From the NCBI GenBank assembly GCA_007449985.2, contig VIIQ02000211.1, positions 34,321 through 98,320 of the forward strand: a DNA stretch of 64,000 nt. Direction: 5' to 3'. Positions 47,601 to 57,300 of this stretch are shown here, one piece after another; position 1 is the stretch's first letter, and each line of letters opens with the position of its first letter. The translations under genes were made by a program, and so were the position numbers. A model generated the notes under the pieces. The model did not search any database. It saw only the letters and a program-made list of their open reading frames with translations, and was not told the origin of the DNA. Source of the DNA: Desmodesmus armatus. Taxonomy: Eukaryota > Chlorophyta > Chlorophyceae > Sphaeropleales > Scenedesmaceae.

Positions 47601-48847
47601 CTGTGGTGGTGAGCATGCCTGCCGACCTTTGGCGGGAGGTGCGGGTGACCGTGGGAGCAGAAGCTGCAGGGCCGGTGGCTTCTACCCTGGCCACTCAGCA
47701 GCAGCAGCAGCAGCAGGGTGGCGAGGCAACAGCGAAAGCGGATGGGGGTGTGGCAGCAGCGTCACCACGCATGCGGTACCAGCTACTGCTAGACTTCTGT
47801 CTGGATAGCCACGGTCGCGTGAAGCTGACTGTGCGGCAGCAGGTGATGACAGTTGGAGAGGTGACAGCAGCGGTGGCAGCAGCAGCGCCAGAAGCCGAGA
47901 CAGCAGCAGAGTATGCGTCCAGCATCGTCCATGCAGCCTGGAAGCACTTGAACCCTCCAGGGCAGGGGCAGAACACCCAGGGACCCAAGGTCGGTTTGCT
48001 GCCCACCTTTGGGGCTTGCAGCTGGCAGCGGCAGATCCCCCAGCAGCAGCAGCAGCAGGGGGTGGGCGGTGGCCAGGAGAAGCAGCTGCGGGTGTCTGGG
48101 TACTGGCTCACCACCCCCAGCATGTCCGCTGTGCTGTCGAGTCTGTTGGAGGCATGGACACACCATGTGGTGAAGGCGTCAGCAGCAGCGGCGGCTGGGC
48201 GAGCGCGTGCGGCAGCAGCGGCAGCAGCAGGAACGGGCACTGCTGCGAGTGCCGGTGTCCAGGTTGCAGTAGGGCAGCAGCCAGCACAGCAGACCGCGCA
48301 ACAGCAGCAGCAGGGGGCGGTAAAGTCTGAGCAACAGCAGCAGCAGGGGCCTCAAATGCCTCAGGCACAACAGCAGCAGCAGCAGCTTGGGCAACCTCAG
48401 ATGCTGCAGCCCCAACAGCAGGCAGCACTGCAGGCAGCAGCAGCTGCACGAGCCAATGCCAACATGGCTGCACAACAGCAGCAGCAGCAGCAGCAGCAGC
48501 AGATGGCGGCTGGTCAGCCAGGCAGGCAGCAGCAGCAGGGGCCAAACTCTCAGGGCACTACCACACTCTATGCAGCTGGGGGCCCTGTATCAGTGCAAGG
48601 AATGGCAGTGTCTATGCCAGCAGCAGCCGCAGGGGTAGGTGCTAATGCTGCCAGGCCTGTGGCAATGGCGTTGCCCATGCAGCAGCAGGGCGGCATGATG
48701 ACTCATCAAGGCATGGCTGGGGTGCAGTACGGGGTGCAGATGCTGGGGCCCAATGGGGCGACGTATGTGCAGGCGGGGTCGGGGTGGCCAATGGGCATGC
48801 CTGGCATGCAGCAGCAGCACCCGGCCCAGCAGCAGCAGCGGCAGTAG
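41629..48847 (+). CDS. MED14: Mediator complex subunit 14 (MED14)
   Basis: MED14 is the backbone subunit of Mediator, linking head, middle and tail between transcription factors and RNA polymerase II. Exons: 41629-41762, 41971-42224, 42500-42621, 42900-44166, 44241-44464 and 45007 onward, phases continuous. The ATG at 41629 is the first after an in-frame stop. Family landmarks: RPSQLLQFLHDARQQLLRAA (the N-terminal Q-hL-RL-vL helix), FNVPDALDVLSTG + TYSNLP (the family's VPTAIDVLTTGTY motif), VTGGYAVLRCEGLYEVQLSL, WQWTLTHAVLLP, and LPLKIMHAVLRDIAARTLLE. From 45007 one frame is open to about 46780. A second frame continues (about 46800-47585) and a third runs to a TAG at 48845-48847. The two frame changes must be introns or indels that I could not place. 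The protein would be near 2000 residues, with heavy poly-Gln and poly-Ala inserts. Confidence 0.88.
44693..44808 (+). repeat. Long hairpin in a MED14 intron
   Basis: Two 50-nt arms (44693-44742 and 44759-44808) are inverted repeats with about 41 matching positions around a 16-nt loop, in the intron 44465-45006. The arms include GTGCACTG, CTGCCTGTT and GTTCATCA blocks. It could be a small-RNA precursor or a folded transposon remnant. Confidence 0.85.
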
Positions 48848-50624
48848 GTGGGGCAAGGGGTGGCGTGGTGGGCAGCGCTGTTGTGTCTGTTGGGGAGTAG
48901 TGGCTGTCGGTGATGGCCCGGTGGTGCTGTGTGTGCTGCTGAGATGCTGGCTGCGCAGGTTGTCAGGCATGCAGGCTGATTCTCTGTCAACGCGGCGGTG
49001 TATTGTGTGCAGCTGTGTGGCAGTTCTGCCGTCTGTGTGTGCGTGCAACTGATTTGCTTGGTGCCGTTGCTGCTGTTGCAAAGTCCACAGCGTGTACTTC
49101 ACATGTTGCAGGCAACTGGTGCAGGCACAGGCGTGTCCCACACAGCCGTCGCTTTGTCCTGCCACTGCAAGCCTGGCGATGCTGTGCTCGGCAGTGGTGG
49201 GCTGCTCTCTGGTGTGTTGTTTTCTGGTCGTATGCAATGTTGTACTGTGCCATGCAGTGGTGTGCAGTGCAGTGCTGTTCAGCAGGGCTTTGAGCGCAAG
49301 TGTGTGTGTAAGGAGTGAGTGGGCCTGCATGCCTCCTGCTGTTGACTGGCGGGGGATCATGTGCAGGCAGCTACATCACCAGCTTTTTGGTCAGGCTGGC
49401 GTTTTCAGCACGCATGATTGTCACATGGTTATCGGATCTCTCACGCTTTTTTCAAGGGGGGTGTAAGTGTGATGTCGTCCAAACGTGTGAGATGAGGGTT
49501 GGTGTATGCGTGTGTGCAAACGGTGGGACTGATGCCACATGCACAGGGGCACTACTGCCAGTGTCACGGCCACCCACTGCATCTGTTTGGGGAAGGGAGG
49601 GGGTTTGCGAGGTCGGTCTGTTGGATTGCACTTCAAACATGTCAGCTGTGCCGCTGGCTGCCGCAAGCACATCAGCTGCTTGCTCCTAGCCAGCAGCCTA
49701 CACTTCAGCTGAGCCTCTTGAGCATTGCCTTCAAGCCCAGAAGGCCACATGCGCTTTCGGTGTGTTTTTGAGTGTCAACGAGCAAGGAGGGAGGGCTTGG
49801 CGTGACTTGGATGTGAATCTGTGGGCCCACACTTGTAGCAACTGACAGCAGGCTAGGCAGGACAGCCGCGGCATGCTGTTGCCTTGCTGGGGCTGGGGTC
49901 AGTCTGCACCGGGTGTTTTGTGGACATGGTTTGGATTTTGCAGGTCCTGGTGGATTGAACCAGTGGTATGTGCAGGATGAACCATTGGGCTCTTGAGCAA
50001 TGTCTGCCTCATTCTGATGGGACAACTTGAATGGCTAGCAACTTGTTTCGAACCCCACTAAGCAACCAGCAGGCGTCACGGTCACCCTGACTTTGGGCAA
50101 TCATGCTTCAAGCCTTCTTTGTGTGAACCACTCCAGAGCCACCCCACCATCAACACCCCACCATCAACAGCAGTTCAGCAAGTTAAAGTGAGACTGCTTC
50201 AGCAAGTTTTCACAAACAAAACGCATCCTCAGTCCACACATGCAGCAGTCTTGGCGCAAAGACACTCAAAGACAGGGCCATTTGGCTGTTGCTGCACCAT
50301 GCAACCAGTGAGCAGTCGGATGAAAGAACTACTCCTACTATACTGCATCATGGCCACGTAACAAACACAAAGGGCACCTAGACAGCACAGGAGTCCTTTG
50401 CTAGATGTGTAGCAGCTGCAATGCACCCCACCCTCAACCAAGAGTGAGCTCTGAAGATATGATCAACATGCGCAGATGAGGGTCAAATCAACACATACAC
50501 ACATGCCAAAGGCAGCAGCCACCTGAAAACTGTCAAAACCGCTGTCATATTTCTACTGTACAGAGTCACCAGGTGGCCAGCTGAACGACTGTGACTGTGA
50601 GATGGGTGCTGTTCCGAGCTCCCC
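48848..50624. other. Convergent intergenic region, no supported gene
   Basis: Lies between the 3' ends of MED14 (+) and the RsfS gene (-). The MED14-proximal half is G+T-rich on the + strand and the RsfS-proximal half A+C-rich, consistent with the strand bias seen after other stop codons. Open frames here are short and unsupported. Confidence 0.5.
49307..49311 (+). terminator. TGTAA polyadenylation signal of MED14
   Basis: TGTAA 460 nt after the stop at 48847; a second TGTAA lies near 49462. Confidence 0.4.
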
Positions 50625-51903
50625 TCACAAACTCTTGGTCCAAAGGCCGCCCATCCCGCTGTCTGCACCATCCTGCGCATACTGCTGCTGCTCAAAGCCG
50701 CCGCCGGGTGCTACTGCTGCTGTTTCACTGACAAACGGCAGCTCCACCTCTTCTGCCAGTGCGTAAAAGTCATCTAGGTTGTAGTAGTCACGCTGCTCTG
50801 CAGTAAACACGTGAGCCACGATGCTGCATAGCACAACACGACACAGCGCAGCACAACAGGAAGTGGTTGCTGTGCTGTTCCAGGCAATGATGGTGTGGCA
50901 GTAGCATCATCACAGCTGGCGATAGCAGCAACACGACATGGGAGCGGCCAGCACCCCCTTGCATGCGTACATATACTCGCGAGACAACTCTGAGGACATG
51001 TGTTGCTGGGCTGCTTGGGCGGCTTGCCAAGCCTGATTCGAACATGCTGTGCTGCCATCTTGCCTGCCTACCTGCCAAAGTCCAGCACCTCCCACTGGCT
51101 GCTGCCCACGCTGCTGTTCTGCTTCTCCAGCCCAAACTCAGCTGCTGCATCCTCCATGCGCGACAGCACCGCCAACAGCTGCGGCTTCGACATGACTGCA
51201 GGCGGCGGCAGCGAAGCAGGCAGAGGGCCGCAGGAGGGGGATCAAGCTATACTGACAGACTGTGACACACCATTATGTGTGGGTGTGTGATGATGACAAC
51301 TGCCTGATTGCACTGTTCAACGATGCCTGGTAAGCAGACGTGCGGCCTGAAGAAAGCGGTGGTGGGCTCGTCCCATGCTCACAGCACACAAGGACATGGT
51401 ACAGACAGCGACTCGTTCGACCAGCTGCAAGTTGAACCAGCACTTAGTCCACTCAACCAATCACACAGTGCCTGGCTGGCCCTGCACAGCCTGGTGAGGT
51501 GCTCACCTGTGCACAGCACTAAGTACGATGTGTAGCTGACAATCGGCTCCACATGCAGCACACTGATGTCGAGGGCCTTTGTGGCGTCTGCTACTGTCGC
51601 CAGCGCCACCGCACAGTCGCGAAAGCTGCTGCTGGAGGGTGCTGCTGCTGACGCTGCTGCTGCCACATGCACGGGTGCTGCTGTTGCTGCTACTTGGCGT
51701 GGGGCTGTGCTGGAGCTCCGGGAAAGGTCATCACTGATTTGTGCTGTGCTTACATGCTGTTTGTGATGCCTAGAACCATACGAGCACGCCACCCTGGCAA
51801 CATGTCCCGGAACAGCAGCAGCAGTGTTCCGTGGCAACCCACTCTGCGTAGCTGACGTTCTGAGGACCCCCATCGGCATTTTGTGACGATTTTGGAAAGA
51901 CAC
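50625..51903 (-). CDS. rsfS: RsfS/Iojap-family ribosomal silencing factor, organelle-targeted
   Basis: Iojap/RsfS proteins bind ribosomal protein uL14 of bacterial-type ribosomes and block subunit joining; eukaryotic members act in chloroplasts or mitochondria. Exons on the - strand: 51903-51507, 51195-51072, 50823-50625; phases continuous, 720 nt, 239 residues. The N-terminal ~100 residues are Ser/Arg/Ala-rich with few acidic residues, fitting a transit peptide. The domain follows: TKALDISVLHVEPIVSYTSY (the family's DI-VLDV...T-DYFVI), SQWEVLDFGSIVAHVFTAEQ (family W-LLD-GD-VVHVF) and RDYYNLDDFYALAEEVELPF (R-FY-LE-LW-DA). A 40-residue Gly/Gln tail ends the protein. The start at 51903 is the first ATG of the frame. 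All three splice junctions are canonical. Confidence 0.9.
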
Positions 51904-54107
51904 GTGTGTCGAAAAAGCCTGCAGTCCCCTGCAGTGGGCCTAGATGGATGCGAGCCACACCTGATTAGTGACTGATGTCAATGACTTCCTCTCTTGTTTC
52001 GTACTGAAAAGACCACCACCAGCTATGACTGACCGCGCTGTCTGCCGCGCTTCCGTTTGCTGGCCACCCTGCCAGAATTCCTGGGATTCAAACACTGTAC
52101 AGGTCAGCTGGCGGCAACAGCATTTGTGCAGGCTCTGGTGGCCACAAACAGCAAGTCAAGGGGTCGTTTGACCAGCCTAATTGAAGTTTGGGATACAAGT
52201 ATGCACTACGTGCAGTCAGCCCGGGTTTGTGGTCACCAACAACAGGTCACGTCATGTGACATGACATGTCACACAGTGTTGGGTTACTGCCATGCCCAGT
52301 TGCATGTCGAAGTCTTGGGACTTGGGGTTAGCAAAAAGTCATTGTCGAAATTTGGTGGGCTGCAGCAGTGCTGTCAACCTGCTCAGCAGCGGTCCACGGC
52401 CAAAGGGGGACGACCAGGCCCTGAGGCCCTCAGGCCCTGAGGGCTCCCGGGGAGCCCAGTGGGGGTGGGCGACGTTACTCCATCTGCACCCCCCAATTGG
52501 GGTCCGCCCCCACAAACCCCCCTGTTGTCACGTGATGGTGCGTTGAACAACAAATCCAACAGATCACGGCAAGGGTGGCTGCAGGATGTTGCTATGCATG
52601 CCAGTTTTTGTATTGCATTGGCTGCTACCGACTGCAAATGCAATAGTTTGTCCGCCAATGACTGGTTGGGGTTTGTGGCAGGGCGTAGCTACCATGCACA
52701 TGTGGTCTGTGCCCACTCTGATAGTCACTGCTGTGCGCAACAGTCCTGTTGTGGCGTGATGCTGGTGTGCAGGGTTTTTTTTAGTTGGCTCCAGAGCCAA
52801 ATTTGGCTCTTTTTTAAAAAATATGTTTGGCTCCAGAAGAAATTTTGGGCCAGTTGGAGCCAAATCCCGGAGCCAACTGGAAAATTTGCACAGGCTGATG
52901 GAGCCAAAGAAAGAGCCAAATCAAAAAACCCAGGTGCTATTTGGAGCCAGACGCAAAAAAAAGGGCCGGTCAGGCCACACCCAGCGTGGCCTGTTGTACC
53001 TGCTGTAGCTTGACCACCATCTGGTAGCGTTGCAGGCTTGGATATGGTGTGTTTCCATCTTTGAAAGGGCCTTGGGCGACAGTTGGGTGCACTATAAGAA
53101 CCGTCTCAACCCCAACTTGGCAGAATCAAGCCCAACATGTGTTTTTCTGCACTTGGCTTTTGGAGCCAAAAAAAAGGAGCCTAGGGGCCTTGGAGCCAAA
53201 AATGGAGCCAAACAAAACAAAAATGCAGGTGTTGGAGCCAAACGGAGCCAAGGTCCCAAACCTTAAAAAATACCCTGCTGGTGTGTTGTCTGGCTGCCCG
53301 TGGATTGGCATTGTGAGTCACTCAAAGTTTGTGCTAACTGTGTTAGAATCAAACTGTAATGTCCTTTGTGTGCGGTTGGACAAGAGCTATTGGGGGTGAT
53401 GGTACATATGTCAGTGTGTCCCGGACAGTAGTACCGTGAGTGGTAAGCCGTTGCACACTACTATTCGTGCGCGGGTTGCCGGCATGTCGGCGTTGAGCAG
53501 TGCCAACTCAGCTCAATCAGCGGCCTCTGTGTATATGTATGTGTGGTAGGCAGCATGTGGGCAATGGCGTGTGCAGCTGCAACATGCCAGCATGGTGTGT
53601 GGCTGCTGCAGCCTGGCTAGTACTTGAGAGTACTGCTGTCAGTGGCGGTGTGCTTTATGTTCTCGGTACGGTACTCCATCCCCCTGACTCAAGGCTTTTG
53701 AATTGCAGAACACACACAACACAACATGCAGGGCAGGCCTGACATCTTTATTATAGCGTGCTGTCGAAGCTGATGGAACCATGTTCGTTTGTGACAAAGA
53801 TGGATTCACTCCTTGGGGCACACAGCAGCAGTGCTCCTTCAAGGCTCCCCCCCCCCACTCCCACTGTGTTCTGCACTGCTTGAGGGCCCGTTTCTGTCGT
53901 GGCTCTGTTTACCTGCCTGTTTGCAGGCGCTGAACAGAATTCCTGCAGGGCAGGGCACACCTCCATTATGGAGGCTCCATACCTCATTTGTCAACCCCAC
54001 TGAGCTGCCTCGAAACGTGTTGCCGCTCCTCCTCCCAAACAAACAGGGTGTATCGGCTCACAACGCTACCTCAGCAGCACAGTGAGTCAAATTGACAGCT
54101 GGGACGG
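51904..54107. other. No firm gene; contains a GGAGCCAA motif cluster
   Basis: Open frames are short. A + strand frame around 52050-52160 (LPEFLGFKHCTGQLAATAFV) looks somewhat protein-like and could be an exon, but nothing joins it. The stretch 52780-53270 holds a cluster of a short repeated motif (separate entry). Confidence 0.4.
52784..53255. repeat. Cluster of about 13 GGAGCCAA / TTGGCTCC motifs
   Basis: GGAGCCAA(A), or its complement, occurs about 13 times in 470 bp. Copies left of about 52840 are mostly in the TTGGCTCC orientation and those to the right are GGAGCCAAA, making a potential fold-back. Spacing is irregular and A-rich runs separate the copies. Confidence 0.75.
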
Positions 54108-54374
54108 TCAAATTTGAAAGTGTACGACAGGTGCCAAGATACCGCATTCAAGCCACAACGCCTCGAACTTGTTGAGATGCACGTGCCATGTACCAGTAGG
54201 CCAACCAGTCCCATCAGTTGCTTTGGCTCGCTTTGTTGTAACGAGCAAAAACGTCTGATTTGCATCAAGCTCTGGCTTAGCTACCTTGTACCTGTCTTTT
54301 TCAACTTCGACGCAAGTAGAACGGCCCAACAGGGGCTCGTTTGGAAACGTTGCTGAGTGACCGAGGTCGGCCAT
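54108..54374 (-). CDS. Possible small divergent ORF, 88 residues
   Basis: From the ATG at 54374 the - strand reads MADLGHSATFPNEPLLGRST, then CVEVEKDRYKVAKPELDANQ, ending VVHFQI and TGA. The composition looks like a real protein and is unlike the GT/CA-biased spurious frames nearby. However, its ATG is only 3 bp from the ATG of the + strand gene at 54377, so both cannot have ordinary separate promoters. I recognise no family. It could be a real gene with the + start misplaced, or chance. Confidence 0.3.
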   Translation of the reverse strand: MADLGHSATFPNEPLLGRSTCVEVEKDRYKVAKPELDANQTFLLVTTKRAKATDGTGWPTGTWHVHLNKFEALWLECGILAPVVHFQI

Positions 54375-54376
54375 AT

Positions 54377-57300
54377 ATGATGTTGCGCTTGCTGGCCTTG
54401 CTGCTTCTGGCCGCAGCTGCAGCTCAAGCTGAGCTAGATTCATGTGAACTCAATCCTTCAGCTTGCAGAATGACTGCGGGAGAAGGTGGGCTGATTTTTT
54501 TTTTTGGGGGGGAGGTTGTTACAAGTGGATACTTTCACCGCTGAGCGGTACTCTCCACACGGGATGAACTGGGAAGACACACCTGCAAGAAAAACCTGCA
54601 GCAAGACCGGCAAACAAGACCAGCCCCCAAAAAAACACACACCACCAAGGGCAACTGCCACACACACCAGGTATAGGATCGTGCATTCATGACTCAGCTG
54701 CAAGCTGGTAGTCTCCACACACCGTGCACGCACACACATGGGTCAGTCTTTCAGACAAGTCTCAACATAGGCAGAAGTCAACACATCAAGCCAATCATTT
54801 GCTGTGCTAGCAGGCAGAGCAGGACCCACATCACAGCTACTACCAGTGCTCCTGCTGCCAATGCTAAGGTATCAGAGTGCCGAACCCCGAGCCTGAGCAA
54901 CTGCGTAGACAGGGGTAAGCTTGTCGCACGGTGCAAGCAGGCTGGGTAGGGCATAACAGCCACATAGCCGTCCGGTTGCTGAATAGGGCGCACCCCAAAC
55001 AGATTGCCCTTACCTAGCAGGTGCCTTCTATACACGTCCATAGCTGCAATGCAACGGGCCAGCTGAGTTTGGTGGGTGGTGCCGAACACTAGCTGCATGC
55101 ACCGCTGCACTGAGTCCCCACCACCATAGGCAAATACTGAAGCATACTTGTCCCTGATATGATCATATGCGGGGCACTCTAAGACAAAATGCAGCAAGTC
55201 CTCAGGCCTGTCCCCCCCACACCTGGCTACAAGTGTGTCATGCCACTCAGCACGCAACCCCCTACCAGAGCAGAGGGGGCAGGTTCGCCCATGCTGTTGT
55301 CCCCCACCATGCAGGCGTCCACTCAAGTGGTGCCCGCCAAGCCGGTACCGTCCCAAACACCGCAAGATCCCCCTAGGCAAGCATAGCTGATGGAAGCTCG
55401 GGGCATTGTCCCTCCCATGTACTACATTGGCCTCAAGGGCATGCACCCATGCGGCATGCGTCCTAAGATGGGTGCTGAGTGACACACCTGCCCTAGGGTC
55501 AGCGCTAGCAAGAACGACAGCCTGCCAGTGGGCCGCCTGATATCGCAAGGCAGCCTGCATCACCGCTTCCTTGGTGATGTTGATGGCTTTGATGGAATCA
55601 ACAGTCACCCCCGGTGTGCCTGAGCGCCACAGGTCCCCCTCCACAAAGCCAATATCTTCCAATCCTTCCAACAAACAGAAAGTCCAACAGTTGACGCACC
55701 CTTTCAACATCATGTCTATGTCCGCTAACCACACCTGGTGGGCCAGCCGGTCGGGCTCCATGGCTGCCAGCTTGGCCCACCAACTAGCTGCCAGGGACAG
55801 CCACCGACACGGTAGGGAGGCTCGGTGGGTGTCCCTCAACAGAACGTCGCGACTGGCGGTGCGATGTGCCCCATACAGTTCGCGTAAAAACAAGAAGTGC
55901 ACGTCGTCTGCTTCGCAGGCGCGGCCTGCGTAAGCGTCAGTCAACCATTTGTGGCACATGGAAGGCCCCCAGATATGTGCCCCATATGAAAGGACCGGGT
56001 CCACCAGGATGTCAAACATTCGCATGCGGAGATCTCCCTGTGAAATGTGGTGAAGCCGCAACAGATGCAGCAAACCGAACAATGCCTTGCGGCCTTTCGA
56101 CGCAAGCTGACCGCTGGCTGTATCGAACCCCTTCGTCGCATGTAGCTGCAACCCCAGGTAGGTGCAACTATCCTCGTATCTCAATGCGTGCCCCCTGTAG
56201 GTCAAGACATCCGTAGGGCAAGTAACACCCGGCCGCCGAAACACGACAACATGTGTTTTAGCCAGGTTGACTTCCATGTCAAACAACCGGCAGAAAAGGG
56301 ACAAGCAGTCCAACAGCTGCTGGATGTGGTGGCAGGCCCAAGCCAACAGGTTGACGTCATCGGCGTACATCACATCTGGGACGCGAAGGTTGCCGATGAC
56401 GGGCCCGGCGCCAGGCACTCGTCGCAGGATCAACTCATGCAATAAATCCATAAACAGTCCAAACAAAAGTGGAGACAGCTCACTGCCCTGCCGGGTGCCA
56501 CGGTGCGTCTGGAACGCCGGGCCCAGGCGGCCATTCACACACACACGCACCAACACCCTGTCATACAATGCAGTGACGGCCTCTAAGAATGGTCCATGCA
56601 CCCCCAGCTCCCTGCAGCGCGCTATCAACAGATCACGTCTAACGAGGTCAAAAGCCTTCCTAAAGTCAACAAATACAGCCCAAAGACGGGAACGCTGGGG
56701 GGAAGACCCCTGGCCTGTCCATTGCACCTGTGATATCAGGTGTTGCATTGTGAACAATGCATCCAAGCACCCATATTTGCCCCTGAACCCACACTGTGTC
56801 GGAGCACGAATACCCTCTCGTTCAACAATGCGGTCAAAGCGCCGATGCAGTATCCTATCCAGCACACGCCCAAACACACTGCCAACCCCGATGGGGCGGT
56901 AGCAGTCTTTGTCAGATGGCGCTTGCGACGCCTGCGGCTTAGGGACCGGGGTGACCTTGCTGCACATCAGTTCGTCACAGCCGCCGCCACTAGCTGAGGT
57001 TAATGCCTTGTGCATGACACTTGTCACACACTCCACAAAAGGGGGGCACCCATAGGACAACTCACCACCCTCTACTGCAGCCGTGTCTGCTGCCCCGCTG
57101 TCTGCGGCAGGGGCTTTTAGCAGTTCGCAAGTAAGGCCTTGCAAGTCAGGTGCCTTGCCGGTAGGCAGGGTGCCCAAGATTTGTCCAACCTCACTCACAG
57201 TAACGGGGTGATTCAAATCCTCAAACAAGGCGGCATCCCGCCTACATGCATCATACAGAGTAGCCCGTGTGTCCAGCTCCTCGGCGGTGAGCTGCTGTTC

